Part shown: positions 1-8,246 of the stretch, piece after piece
How positions within the stretch are numbered: position 1 is the first letter of the stretch
Layout: each line of letters begins with the position of its first letter
Assembly (NCBI GenBank): GCA_964612675.1
Contig: CAZTDD010000018.1
Location: forward strand, 7,916-71,915
Reading direction: 5' to 3'
Length of the DNA stretch: 64,000 bases
Source of the DNA: CAZTDD01 sp964612675
GTDB taxonomy: Bacteria > Hinthialibacterota > Hinthialibacteria > Hinthialibacterales > JAKPRU01
Notes under the pieces: generated by a model
What the model was told of the DNA's origin: nothing
Database searches by the model: none
What the model saw: only the letters and a program-made list of their open reading frames with translations
Position numbers and translations under genes: made by a program

Positions 1-2
1 CG

Positions 3-1034
3 CGCTGGCTGATCGCCGACAAGAAATACCGCCGGGCGGATTCGCTCTTGCGAAAAGGAATCAGCCGGGTCGGCACCTGCGCAGAGTTTTACTGTCTCTT
101 AGGGGATATCCGCCGTCAGCAGGGCAAACTCGAGATGGCCCAGGAATTCTACGAGCAGTGTCTCGAACTCGACCCGAATCACTCCGGAGCCAAACGAGGA
201 ATCAGTCAACTTATTCGTGCGATGGACGTCGGAGACGCCAGCGTGGCCGCCGACCACGAATCCGAAGAGACAGCGTCGCAGGAGGAATTGATCGAGGCCG
301 CGCAAATCTTCACTGACGGGAAATACGATTTGGCGATCGTCCGGCTCCAGGACCTTCGAGAAAAGAAATCGGTCCGAAGACAGGCTTCGATCCTGCTCGG
401 ACTCGCCTACGTGCGAAAGAGTTTGTTCAAACGTGCGAGGGACATCTTCTACGACCTCGCCAATACAATGCGACCCGAAACGCAGGTTCTCTTCAATCTC
501 GGGCTGGCGTGCAATCGCATCGGGGAATACGACGTAGCAATCCGTTCGCTCAGCGAAGCGCTGGAAAACGATCCGGAATACTACGAAGCCCTTCTGGAAC
601 TCGGTTACGCGTACCAGCAAACGCAGAAAACGAAACTCGCACGAGAGACCTACTTGAGAGCGATTCGCATTACGATCAACGATCCCCGCGCCTACGCATT
701 GATCGCCCGGCTCGAATACGATTTAGGCCGCAAACAGCAAGCGTCTCAGATCCTCGCACGCGGTGCGAAAGTAGATCCTCATTCGCCGCAACTCCTCATG
801 ACACAGGGATATATCTGGCTCCACGAAGATGAAACAAAGAAAGCGCTGGCACCTCTCCAGCGGTGTGTCAAACTCGCCCCGAACTTCTTCGAGGCGCATA
901 AGTATCTGGGGGAGGCCCTGGAGGCACTGGGAAACTCGGGCGGTGCCGCGGAGAGCTTCCGCAAGGCCTACCAGCTCAACCCTAACGATGAAGAGTGTCG
1001 CGAGCGGCTCGAACGAATCGGCCAGCAAGTCTAA
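3..1034 (+). CDS. TPR repeat protein, 5' end outside the window
   Basis: The reading frame is open to the left edge, so the gene begins upstream; a TTG at 48 is only an internal codon. The visible 343 residues are almost entirely tetratricopeptide repeats, about 34 residues each, with the usual small/aromatic pattern and Pro near the repeat ends (LELDPNH, LENDPEY, VKLAPNF, YQLNPND). A charged linker near residues 75-95 separates the first repeat block from a second block of about seven repeats. Such solenoids bind protein partners, and no catalytic domain is visible. It converges with the methyltransferase gene on the other strand only 4 bases downstream, so no operon partner can be seen. The function is unknown. 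Identity as TPR is secure. Confidence 0.85.
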   Translation, partial: RWLIADKKYRRADSLLRKGISRVGTCAEFYCLLGDIRRQQGKLEMAQEFYEQCLELDPNHSGAKRGISQLIRAMDVGDASVAADHESEETASQEELIEAAQIFTDGKYDLAIVRLQDLREKKSVRRQASILLGLAYVRKSLFKRARDIFYDLANTMRPETQVLFNLGLACNRIGEYDVAIRSLSEALENDPEYYEALLELGYAYQQTQKTKLARETYLRAIRITINDPRAYALIARLEYDLGRKQQASQILARGAKVDPHSPQLLMTQGYIWLHEDETKKALAPLQRCVKLAPNFFEAHKYLGEALEALGNSGGAAESFRKAYQLNPNDEECRERLERIGQQV

Positions 1035-1038
1035 CCGG

Positions 1039-2232
1039 CTACCCCACCGGATCGAGTATACACAGCGTTTCCACATGCAGTGTGTGCGGGAACATGTCGT
1101 ACGCCGTCATGGAACTGACGCGATAAGGACTCCCCCGGTGGAACCGCTGTACGTTGTCCTTCAAAGACTGAGGATTACAGGACACATAAGCGATGCGGCG
1201 CGGCGCTATGTCGTACAAGAATCTCATGATCTTCTTATTGAGTCCCGCACGCGGCGGATCGACAATAACCAAATCGGCGTTCTGCAATTCTTCGGATCGA
1301 TCGCGCAGGTCTGCAACATCGATGGGTTCAATTCGCATATTCTCGATACGGTTTCGCCGAATCATCTCATTCGCCATCTTGACGTTATTGAAGTCTTTCT
1401 CGACACCAACGACGCGCTCCGCCTTCCTCGCAGCGGCCGCCCCGATCGTGCCAATACCGCAATACAAGTCGAGAACACGTCCCTCAGCGTACGCCCCGGC
1501 TTTCTCCAGAAGATCGCCGTACAGGATCTCCGCCATGGCGAGGTTCGGCTGAAGAAACGTCCGCGTCTCGAAAGGAACTTGAAGATCGAAAACGCTTTCT
1601 GTAAGAATCGGGTCGCCGAATACACACTCTGTACGCTCGGCATTCGACACGTCCGACACACCCGATACAAGACTCCACAGAAGACCTTTCAGTTCCGGGC
1701 ACGTTTCACGCAAGTGTTCAGCCAACCCCTGAACCGCAGCGGCCTCTTCGGCGGAAGTCATGATCTCGGCAAGGACCTGCCCCGAGGTATGGGTTCCGCG
1801 GACAAGCAGATACCGCCAGAAGCCGGAATGGGTGGTTTTATCGTAGCCGTCCAAACCCGACTCACAGGCAAAACGCCTCGTCTCCTCCAGTATGTGAGAG
1901 AACGAAGGTGGACAAATGTGACATTCTTTCACATCAATTAAGTCCCAGTATTTGCCACGTCGATGAAGACCGAGAGCAGGTTTTCCATCTTTCGAAGAGA
2001 AACTGAACTCCATCCGATTCCGGTAGTGCCATATCGCAGGGGAAGGTTTCACAAAGAGGGAATCCAGGATCTTCATTTTCGTAATCGGACCGAAAAGCTT
2101 CCGTAGATCTCGTTGTTTCCTTTCAACCTGATGATCGTAGGGGAGATCCTGAATCCTGCAGCCGCCACAGTCACCGAAATGTGGACATGGAGAGGAGATA
2201 GAATCGAGATTCGTTTGTTCAAATGAAGTCAT
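1039..2232 (-). CDS. rlmD: 23S rRNA (uracil-5-)-methyltransferase, RlmD/RumA family
   Basis: SAM-dependent RNA m5U methyltransferase of the TrmA/RumA family, 397 residues. The N-terminus carries an iron-sulfur motif CPHFGDCGGC (Cys16, Cys22, Cys25), with a later ECHICPP as probable fourth ligand. Then follow the Rossmann SAM motif VLDLYCGIGTIG, the DPPRAGL motif and the catalytic-Cys motif YVSCNPQSL (about Cys352). There is no N-terminal TRAM domain before the cluster, which is a shorter form than E. coli RlmD. The ATG at 2232 is preceded by a good AGGTG. Whether it is RlmD, RlmC or a tRNA enzyme cannot be settled from sequence, because iron-sulfur-containing family members modify different RNAs. 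It is a single gene, convergent with the TPR gene. Confidence 0.88.
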   Translation of the reverse strand: MTSFEQTNLDSISSPCPHFGDCGGCRIQDLPYDHQVERKQRDLRKLFGPITKMKILDSLFVKPSPAIWHYRNRMEFSFSSKDGKPALGLHRRGKYWDLIDVKECHICPPSFSHILEETRRFACESGLDGYDKTTHSGFWRYLLVRGTHTSGQVLAEIMTSAEEAAAVQGLAEHLRETCPELKGLLWSLVSGVSDVSNAERTECVFGDPILTESVFDLQVPFETRTFLQPNLAMAEILYGDLLEKAGAYAEGRVLDLYCGIGTIGAAAARKAERVVGVEKDFNNVKMANEMIRRNRIENMRIEPIDVADLRDRSEELQNADLVIVDPPRAGLNKKIMRFLYDIAPRRIAYVSCNPQSLKDNVQRFHRGSPYRVSSMTAYDMFPHTLHVETLCILDPVG

Positions 2233-2263
2233 GACACCTCGTTTTTTAAGGGGCGATTTACCC

Positions 2264-2404
2264 CAATGTCATTCAGTTAGGAAAGGGCGAAGCCGTTTAC
2301 TGGGAGGGCGAGGCTCCCGCCGAGCCGAAATGAAGAAAAATGCGGCTCACCGGGAGGTTCGCCCTCCCCTCGCTCCTTCTCTGAAACTTACCTTAATGAC
2401 ATTG
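2264..2404. mobile_element. 141-bp MITE, copy A, with 10-bp target duplication
   Basis: The element begins CAATGTCATTCAGTTAG and ends with the inverted CTTAATGACATTG. Its core is a near-palindrome (2302-2368) in which GGGAGGGCGAGGCTCCC and GCCGAGCCG pair with CGGCTCACC and GGGAGGTTCGCCCTCCC. The 10 bases on the left (CGATTTACCC, 2254-2263) are repeated on the right with one change (CGATTCACCC, 2405-2414), as expected of a target-site duplication. A second copy with inverse orientation and about six differences lies at 39761-39901. It encodes no protein. The ends resemble those of IS4-type elements (AATGNC...CAGTTA), an inference from memory. Confidence 0.88.
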
Positions 2405-2433
2405 CGATTCACCCTCCGTCATCGTTTATCCTA

Positions 2434-2612
2434 GATTCGGCAGTTGAAGATACCGTTGCGAGAGTAATCCACTCATTCTTAACGGTATCGTCCATTGCCA
2501 GCTTTCACCCAAATGGTGATCGGTTCTTGAGCGTGTCGAAAGGCCGATCACCAACGCCCGCGCGCCCCTTTGACGAGCTCAGGAACTGCGCTCGACTTTC
2601 AACTGCCGAATC
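2434..2612. repeat. Intergenic palindromic repeat with nested REP-like hairpins
   Basis: A perfect 15-base inverted repeat, GATTCGGCAGTTGAA (2434-2448) and its complement (2598-2612), bounds the region. Inside lie the palindrome TGGTGATCGG / CCGATCACCA and an imperfect pair, GTTCTTGAGCGTGTCGAAAGG (2523-2543, here 21 bases) against the complement of 2567-2586. The latter resembles the widely dispersed palindrome CCTTCGACGAGCTCAGGAAC. The 11-mer CCTAGATTCGG occurs at 2430-2440 and again near 2690. No coding potential is visible here. Confidence 0.6.
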
Positions 2613-2779
2613 GAGGTTTATTGAAAACCGCGCCCAGGACATGGGACTCCCATCGCTTCCTCCTTGAGTCTGCAGCACACTCTAGTACCCTAGATTCGGT
2701 AATGGAGAAAAGGCTTGCCTAATACTTCGCAGCATGCGGTCGGGCTGCACATCTTTATGGTATAGCGAGGGGTATCGCC

Positions 2780-3796
2780 ATGAAACGGATCTTTTTACCG
2801 GCAGTAATAGCATCGATAGTCTTTCTCGCCGTCCCGATAAATACCCAGGCTGCAGAGGTTGTCGTCTACACCGCTCTCGACCAAATCTATTCGGAACCAT
2901 TGTTGAACCAATTCGAAAAGACGACGGGCATTCGAGTACTCCCAGTGTATGACACGGAAGCCAACAAAACGGTGGGTCTGGTGAATCGCTTGATGGCGGA
3001 GAAGGCCAGACCCCGTTGCGATGTTTTCTGGAACAATGAAATCGCCAGAACTCTCGTCCTGAAGAAAGAAAATGTTCTCGCCCCCTACAAGTCGCCGAAA
3101 GCCGACGACATCCCGACTCGATACCGCGATCCCGAAAACTACTGGACCGGGTTCGCAGCGCGTGCACGGATTCTTATTGTCAACACAGAACTTGTCCCGG
3201 AAAACGAAACTCCGACCAGCATGGATGATCTGATCGACTTAAAGTGGAAAGGCAAAGCGGTCATCGCCAATCCGCTTTTCGGTACCACATCGACGCATAC
3301 CGCCGCTCTCTTTGCCGAGATCGGCCCAGCAAAGGCGAAAGACTATTTTCACGCTCTAAAAGAAAACGAGGTGACCATCGCCGCAGGGAATGCGATGGTC
3401 CGCGATATGGTCGCGCGCGGTGAGAGACACTTTGGCTGGACCGACACAGATGATGCAAATGGAGCGATTGAAGACGGTAGACCCGTCAAAATCGTGGTAC
3501 CCGACCAGAAAGAGGGACAAATCGGCGTGTTGATTATTCCAAATACGGTGTCACTGGTCCGTGGAGCGCCCAATCCGGAAGAGGGAAAAGCGCTGATCGA
3601 TTTTCTTCTTACACGCGAAACAGAGAAATATCTAGCACACTGCCGGTCGGCTCAGATCCCCGTTCGAAAAGGGATTCCGATCCCGGAAAATGTACTCAAA
3701 ATCGAGCGACTCGAGGTAATGGACGTCAACTACTCGGAAATCGCGGAAACGCTGCCTGCGTCCACCGAGTTTATTCATGACAAATTCGTCCGGTAA
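2780..3796 (+). CDS. Iron(III)-type ABC transporter substrate-binding protein
   Basis: Periplasmic binding protein of the FbpA/AfuA/FutA type, 338 residues, with a classical signal peptide (MKRIFLPAVIASIVFLAVP, cleavage probably after TQA). The mature part starts EVVVYTALDQIYSEPLLNQFEKTTG, the usual opening of this family, followed by GVNR-like and DVFWNN segments and FLLTRETEKYLA near the C-terminus. Family members bind ferric iron, but some bind other substrates such as phosphonates or thiamine derivatives, so the ligand is not certain. No permease or ATPase lies beside it. A matching two-domain permease is found alone at 25860, and no ATPase is seen anywhere in the window. The start ATG follows GAGGGG at about 10 bases. 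Confidence 0.82.
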   Translation: MKRIFLPAVIASIVFLAVPINTQAAEVVVYTALDQIYSEPLLNQFEKTTGIRVLPVYDTEANKTVGLVNRLMAEKARPRCDVFWNNEIARTLVLKKENVLAPYKSPKADDIPTRYRDPENYWTGFAARARILIVNTELVPENETPTSMDDLIDLKWKGKAVIANPLFGTTSTHTAALFAEIGPAKAKDYFHALKENEVTIAAGNAMVRDMVARGERHFGWTDTDDANGAIEDGRPVKIVVPDQKEGQIGVLIIPNTVSLVRGAPNPEEGKALIDFLLTRETEKYLAHCRSAQIPVRKGIPIPENVLKIERLEVMDVNYSEIAETLPASTEFIHDKFVR

Positions 3797-3802
3797 TTCG
3801 TA

Positions 3803-3827
3803 AGAGGAACTGAACCGCAGTTCCTCT
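3803..3827. terminator. Hairpin after the binding-protein gene
   Basis: A perfect 10-bp stem (AGAGGAACTG / CAGTTCCTCT) with loop AACCG starts 7 bases after the stop codon. There is no T-tract after it (GCAACAACGG), so it may be a transcript-stabilising hairpin or part of a weak terminator. Confidence 0.5.
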
Positions 3828-3895
3828 GCAACAACGGAGGAGATCTCGGTACAACGTCATCGCAGGACAGGGTCGCGACCGCCACCGAGAGTTGG

Positions 3896-4558
3896 CTATT
3901 TCAGGTACCGATTAAACCATTCCATGGCAAGACGTGCGACCTCTTCAAGTTTTCCGACCTCTTGAAACAGATGCGACACGCCTTCCACGATCTCGACTCG
4001 ATGATCGGCCGTGAAAGCCTTCGCCGCTTCACGGTTCATTTCAATAACCGGTCGATCGAATCCACCGACGATCAGAAGAACCGGAGCCTGGACTCTGGGC
4101 AGAGCGTCCGGCGCAAGGTCGGGCCGTCCTCCGCGAGAAACAACAGCCTGGATCAATTGTGGTTTCTCGGCAGCGGCAACCAGTGAAGCAGCAGAACCGG
4201 TACTCGCTCCGAAAAGTCCGATTCGCAAGTTCTGCGTATCTTCCTGGTTCTGCATCCAGTCAATGACACCAACCAACCGATTGCCGAGCAGGTCGATGTT
4301 GAAGCGTAGTTCCCGTGTTTGTTCGTCTGTTTCGTGCTCATCGCGTGTGAGAAGGTCAAACAGCAGGGTTGCAAAACCCTCCTGGTTGAGGGTATCCGCG
4401 ACGAATTGATTTCGAGGACTGAAACGGCTGCTGCCGCTGCCGTGTGCAAATACGACTATGCCGGTCGCTTCGTCGGGGATAGCCAGAAACCCATCGAGTG
4501 TAATCTCACCAAGAGGAATACGAATCTCTTGTTGGGCGATTTGTGCTGAGTTCTTCAT
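3896..4558 (-). CDS. Alpha/beta hydrolase, dienelactone-hydrolase-like
   Basis: 220-residue single-domain alpha/beta hydrolase. Visible elements are the oxyanion region VVFAHGSGSSRFSPRN, the nucleophile elbow GLFGASTGS (Ser in G-A-S-T-G), an acidic-residue segment LLIVGGFDRPV and the catalytic His in EGVSHLF. It is the last gene of a minus-strand trio with DUF5335 (86 bases upstream) and a phosphoribosyltransferase. A hydrolase of this subfamily is commonly paired or fused with just such a phosphoribosyltransferase in other bacteria, so the pair probably acts in one pathway, but the substrate is unknown. No signal peptide is visible, so it is probably cytoplasmic. Confidence 0.85.
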   Translation of the reverse strand: MKNSAQIAQQEIRIPLGEITLDGFLAIPDEATGIVVFAHGSGSSRFSPRNQFVADTLNQEGFATLLFDLLTRDEHETDEQTRELRFNIDLLGNRLVGVIDWMQNQEDTQNLRIGLFGASTGSAASLVAAAEKPQLIQAVVSRGGRPDLAPDALPRVQAPVLLIVGGFDRPVIEMNREAAKAFTADHRVEIVEGVSHLFQEVGKLEEVARLAMEWFNRYLK

Positions 4559-4644
4559 TATGGTCTCCCTGTTTGGTTAATTGTTCGGTGAGAATCTCCT
4601 TTTCGACGAAACCCGTTTAGGGGCGATGTCCGGTTATTCAATAG

Positions 4645-5052
4645 TCATTCCGGAAATTCCGACTCCGCCAGTCCATCCAGCTGTGCAGGATGAACAGGTG
4701 CTCGGAATTCGACTAATGTTGTCTTCCCTTCTTCGTCATCGATTCTCAACCCTTGATGTGAACCATCCTCAGTTTTCTGTAGGAATACCCCCGAAGGGCA
4801 TCCGACGGGCCGTACCAGCTTCTCTTGGTCGGAGGAAGGTTGAATCACGAGATCGATACGGTTCTCATCGCTGTCCCAGCTGACATCGCGGAGTTCCGCA
4901 TCTCGAATGATAGGCGGCTGCGATAGGCTGTCGCCCGTCCCGTCGTCTTCCGTTTTTCCCGCCCGAAGGTTCACTAACCAACCTCTATGCTGGCGGCTGA
5001 ACCGATCGAGAAAGGATGACCATTTCGTTTGCGGTACCTCCTGTACAAGCAT
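4645..5052 (-). CDS. DUF5335 family protein
   Basis: 135-residue protein. The N-terminal block TKWSSFLDRFSRQHRGWLVNL is the hallmark I recall for DUF5335, small acidic proteins of unknown function. The rest is hydrophilic with a probable beta-rich C-terminal part (ELRDVSWDSDENRIDLVIQ). The ATG at 5052 is chosen because GGAGGG lies 7 bases upstream; a start at 5118 would overlap the upstream gene and has no comparable ribosome site. It lies between the phosphoribosyltransferase and hydrolase genes and is surely cotranscribed with them. The biochemical role is unknown. Confidence 0.75.
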   Translation of the reverse strand: MLVQEVPQTKWSSFLDRFSRQHRGWLVNLRAGKTEDDGTGDSLSQPPIIRDAELRDVSWDSDENRIDLVIQPSSDQEKLVRPVGCPSGVFLQKTEDGSHQGLRIDDEEGKTTLVEFRAPVHPAQLDGLAESEFPE

Positions 5053-5080
5053 ATCGAGTCCCTCCTTCGTTTTAATGAAT

Positions 5081-5761
5081 TCACTGTTGATTCCGCTCAG
5101 GCTGTTCTTTACGAGCACGCTCCAATATGTCGCGCACTTCCTGGTCGGTCACTTGAGCAAAGTCGACATACCATCGACTGATCGCCATCAAATCCGCCGG
5201 CTGCATCTCACAAATCACTTCGTCGGCTTCGTTCTCCATCTCTGAGCACCTCTCGGCCGGAGCGACGGGAACTGCGATCACCACGTGGGACCGTTCCTTT
5301 TGCCGGACCGCCTTGGCCGCACTGCGCATCGTTGCGCCTGTGGCCAGTCCATCGTCGACGAGGATGGCAATTCGAGCGGTGATTTCCAGCGGTTCACGAT
5401 CGCCTCGATACGCGTCGGCCCGACGTTGGAGCTCTTTCTCTTCGCGTTCGGCTACTCGTTCGATCTCCGGGTCGGGAATGCCGAGCGCACGAACAATATC
5501 GTTGTTCATCACGCGGACTCCGCCTTCGGCGACTGCTCCCATGGCCAGTTCTTCCCTCCCCGGCGCTCCCATCTTTCGCACCAGGAAAACGTCCATGGGA
5601 ACATTCAACGACTTCGCGATTTCATAGGCCACAGGGACTCCCCCGCGAGGCAACGCGAGGATGCTGATATCATCCCGGTTAGCGTAATGTTTGAGTCGAT
5701 CCGCCAGAGCAAGGCCGGCTTCGGATCTGTCCGAATACCTATTTAATGTCTGCGACATCAA
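5081..5761 (-). CDS. Phosphoribosyltransferase domain protein
   Basis: 226 residues with a type I phosphoribosyltransferase fold. The PRPP-binding loop is AILVDDGLATGATMRSA (about residues 131-147). The N-terminal ALPRGGVPVAYEIAKSL and the VFLVRKMGAPGREELAMGAVAEGG segment are typical of the subgroup often fused to a dienelactone-hydrolase-like domain in other bacteria. Here the two halves are separate genes with DUF5335 between them. It is the first gene of the minus-strand operon, and the start ATG at 5761 is preceded by GGAGGGA. The acceptor base is unknown; this subgroup has no firmly known reaction. Confidence 0.85.
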   Translation of the reverse strand: MMSQTLNRYSDRSEAGLALADRLKHYANRDDISILALPRGGVPVAYEIAKSLNVPMDVFLVRKMGAPGREELAMGAVAEGGVRVMNNDIVRALGIPDPEIERVAEREEKELQRRADAYRGDREPLEITARIAILVDDGLATGATMRSAAKAVRQKERSHVVIAVPVAPAERCSEMENEADEVICEMQPADLMAISRWYVDFAQVTDQEVRDILERARKEQPERNQQ

Positions 5762-6242
5762 TCATTCCCTCCTCTTCCATGACTCCTGAGCAATTCGTCT
5801 GCGGCGTAGTCTCCTGGACTCCGCTGCGATATACAAATCACAAAAAGCTTCTGTGATAACTGCGTTTATACAGACTGGCGGTTCAAACTGAAACTCACTG
5901 CGGAAATACTCAAGAAACAAACACCAGACTCTTATAATGCAGATAGAGACCGTTTTGAAAAAGAACACAAATGAAATCTTCTTTATGTTCTCTTTCTTGA
6001 ACAGAATATCAACTTTGTTTGCTCAATGAACCCGGGAGAATCCCATATGGGCGTGGGGGATCTCCCCGTCTTCCGCCGGTCATGACGCATATGTCGCACT
6101 ATCGGCCGAGGAGGGGAGAAAGCAAAGCCAGCCGATGCGGTAGACATCGCGTCTCAAGCGTCTTATGATCAAGTGGTTAACCGTGGACTGATGGACCGGT
6201 TTCGGCGGTCCGTTAAGACAATTGAAAGACGAGAGGATTACT
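5762..6242. other. Divergent intergenic region, no gene seen
   Basis: About 480 bases between the divergently transcribed phosphoribosyltransferase and Gfo/Idh genes. The stretch 5810-6030 is clearly AT-richer than its surroundings and probably holds the promoters of both units. A 68-codon minus-strand open frame here has no recognisable feature. I see no conserved RNA motif. Confidence 0.4.
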
Positions 6243-7586
6243 ATGGACAAGGCAAGACGTGATTTTCTAAAGACCGGTGCCGGGGCTACAGCCGGTGCGG
6301 CACTCCTCGCTGGGTGCCAAACAACCAAGCCGTCATTTGTGGCCGCCCCAGCGGTCACCCCTCCCAAAAGCCCGAATGAGACCATTCGGGTGGCGTGTGT
6401 TGGAATTCGAGGGCGTGGGAAAAGCCACATTGCGGGTTTTCAGGAACTGCCAAATGTCGAGGTCGTCGCTCTTTCGGATATCGACGAACGCGTGCTGGAG
6501 GAGCGCACCGAGCAGTTCACAAATAAGTACAAGCGGAAGCCGCGTGCGGAGTGGGATTTCCGGAAACTCCTCGAAGATCCCACGATTGACGTCATGACAT
6601 TTGCAACCCCGAACCACTGGCATTCACTTGGGACGATTTGGTCATGTCAGGCGAACAAAGACGTATATGTCGAAAAGCCTGCATCGCACAACATCTTCGA
6701 GGGGCGCAAGATGGTGGAAGCCTCCCGAAAGTACAATCGAATTGTCCAATACGGCGTCCAGCTCCGCAGCTCGGCCGCAATCCAAGAGGCCGTCGAGCAT
6801 TTGAGAAAAGGGACAATTGGCACGGTCTACATGGCGCGAGGCCTTTGCTACCGCTGGCGCGGAACCATCGGTGTCAAGCAGCAGGTGCCCGTACCGCCGG
6901 GCGTCCATTACGATATGTGGCTCGGGCCCGCACCGAAACAGCCGTTCCATGAGAACCGGTTCCATTACAACTGGCACTATATGTGGGACTTCGGTAACGG
7001 CGACCTGGGCAACCAGGGTGTCCACGAGATGGACATGTGCATGTGGGGGCTGGGAGTCAAATTCCCGTCCGAGGTATGCACAATGGCAGGAATGTACATT
7101 TGGCCGGATGACGATAAGGAGATTCCGAACCTCTCAACCTCCTGCTTCCGCTATCCCAAAGAAAACGTCGAGATCGAGTTTGAGACCAGACCGTGGATCA
7201 CCAACGAGGAGATGGGTGCCCGCGTGGGGAATCTCTTCTACGGTTCTGAGGGTATTCTGGTCATTCGCGGCTACAGCACATACCAGATCTACTTCGATCC
7301 GCAACGGAACGGGAAGTTGGAAGAAGGCCCCGGCAGCAGCGAAGGCGGGAACCATTATGCCAACTTCATCAAGGCGGTCCGAAGCCGGAATCGTGCGGAT
7401 CAAAACGCGGAAATCGAACAAGGCCACTATTCCGCCGGTCTGTGCCACCTCGGTTTGATCGCCCACCGCGTCAAGCGCCACCTCAAGTTCGATCCGGAGA
7501 AGGAGAAGTTCATCGACGACAAAGAGGCGGACAAATACTTGACGCGCAAGTACCGAAAGCCATACGTCGTTCCAAAAGAGGTTTAG
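6243..7586 (+). CDS. Gfo/Idh/MocA family oxidoreductase, Tat lipoprotein
   Basis: 447 residues. The N-terminus KARRDFLKTGAGATAGAALLAGC combines a twin-arginine signal with a lipobox (LAGC), so the protein is probably exported folded and lipid-anchored. The mature part is a dinucleotide-binding Gfo/Idh fold: VACVGIRGRGKSH (glycine-rich loop), DIDERVLEE, MTFATPNHWHSLGTIWS and the EKPASHN motif, which carries the usual catalytic Lys. The C-terminal half (LGPAPKQPFHENRFHYNWHYMWDFGNGDLGNQGVHEMD) is typical of the large exported family found in Planctomycetes and related groups. Some characterised relatives act on glycosides or sugars with a bound nucleotide cofactor, but the substrate here is unknown. 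ATG 6243 is chosen over a TTG at 6222 because GAGAGGA precedes it closely and the Tat motif then begins properly. A terminator follows. Confidence 0.9.
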   Translation: MDKARRDFLKTGAGATAGAALLAGCQTTKPSFVAAPAVTPPKSPNETIRVACVGIRGRGKSHIAGFQELPNVEVVALSDIDERVLEERTEQFTNKYKRKPRAEWDFRKLLEDPTIDVMTFATPNHWHSLGTIWSCQANKDVYVEKPASHNIFEGRKMVEASRKYNRIVQYGVQLRSSAAIQEAVEHLRKGTIGTVYMARGLCYRWRGTIGVKQQVPVPPGVHYDMWLGPAPKQPFHENRFHYNWHYMWDFGNGDLGNQGVHEMDMCMWGLGVKFPSEVCTMAGMYIWPDDDKEIPNLSTSCFRYPKENVEIEFETRPWITNEEMGARVGNLFYGSEGILVIRGYSTYQIYFDPQRNGKLEEGPGSSEGGNHYANFIKAVRSRNRADQNAEIEQGHYSAGLCHLGLIAHRVKRHLKFDPEKEKFIDDKEADKYLTRKYRKPYVVPKEV

Positions 7587-7614
7587 CAAAAAACCTCATC
7601 ATCCGACCCACGAG

Positions 7615-7643
7615 AAAAGCCCGGCTCTGTAGCCGGGCTTTTT
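7615..7643 (+). terminator. Rho-independent terminator after the Gfo/Idh gene
   Basis: AAAAGCCCGGCT, loop CTGT, AGCCGGGCTTTTT: a 9- to 12-bp stem with a T-run, 28 bases after the stop codon. A textbook intrinsic terminator. Confidence 0.9.
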
Positions 7644-7744
7644 ATTTGAACCGATTCCGCGCGGTTCCCTGCGGTAGAGTTCGAAGGCAATCGGGGCGAC
7701 GAAGGAGCAGGAGGCCGATTGGCCTTTCTTCTTATTCCGTTTCT

Positions 7745-7777
7745 TTCGTGCTTTCGTGGAACTTTCGTGCCTTCGTG
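7745..7777. repeat. Short TTCGTG repeat cluster
   Basis: Four copies of TTCGTG (7745, 7753, 7764, 7772) spaced 8-11 bases apart between the terminator and the receiver gene. Only low-complexity structure is visible, and no function is claimed. Confidence 0.4.
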
Positions 7778-7835
7778 TTTCAATACTCGCCGGCCATTTA
7801 ATAGAAGAAGAACAGTTGAGGGAGCTATGAGGGAG

Positions 7836-8246
7836 CTAAACGCAAGAACTCTCCGGTACAATCCCTTCGGGAGCATCCGCGCCCAATTCTTGAACGATCC
7901 GGTCCAATGTCTCGATATCGATGGGCTTCATCAACAAGCCTGTACATTCGACCGCAGCCTCTTCCTCGATATCGGAGGTGGGAGAAACCATCAGATAGAT
8001 CGGAACGGTGGAGCGGATGTTTCGGAGGCCGAGCAGACAGTCTCGGCTTGAGCAGTCCGGAAGATTCTCATCGAGGAGAACAAAATCGATATAGGCGTGC
8101 TCCTGGGCAAAAAAACAAATGGCGTTTCTCGCATCCCAAACATCGAAACAGTAACATCCCCGCTGATTCAGGAGCCGGACAAAGGTATCCGACAGACCGG
8201 TATCCGGTTCGACAAGCAATACTATGGGACTTCGAGAAGAGCCCAT
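7836..8246 (-). CDS. Stand-alone response-regulator receiver protein
   Basis: 136 residues, a single receiver domain. Visible are the N-terminal acidic site LLVEPDTGL, the phospho-acceptor motif FVLLDENLPD (Asp near residue 59), the conserved Ser in LMVSPTSD, and the Lys in LLMKPIDIETLDRIV. No output domain follows, and the tail (GADAPEGIVPESSCV) is short. One member of the acidic pair is partly replaced (EPD instead of EDD). No kinase lies beside it, so the partner may be elsewhere, such as one of the kinases at 41006 or 43037. It stands alone between a terminator-bounded gene and a divergent lipoprotein gene. Confidence 0.8.
   Translation of the reverse strand: MGSSRSPIVLLVEPDTGLSDTFVRLLNQRGCYCFDVWDARNAICFFAQEHAYIDFVLLDENLPDCSSRDCLLGLRNIRSTVPIYLMVSPTSDIEEEAAVECTGLLMKPIDIETLDRIVQELGADAPEGIVPESSCV

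Noticed and set aside
829..1941. A 370-codon plus-strand open frame
   Set aside because: It runs across the end of the TPR gene and opposite the RlmD gene, has no recognisable domain, and RlmD has clear motifs on the minus strand.
5762..5968. A 68-codon minus-strand frame in the divergent region
   Set aside because: No ribosome site, no known domain, and a biased composition of an AT-rich promoter region.
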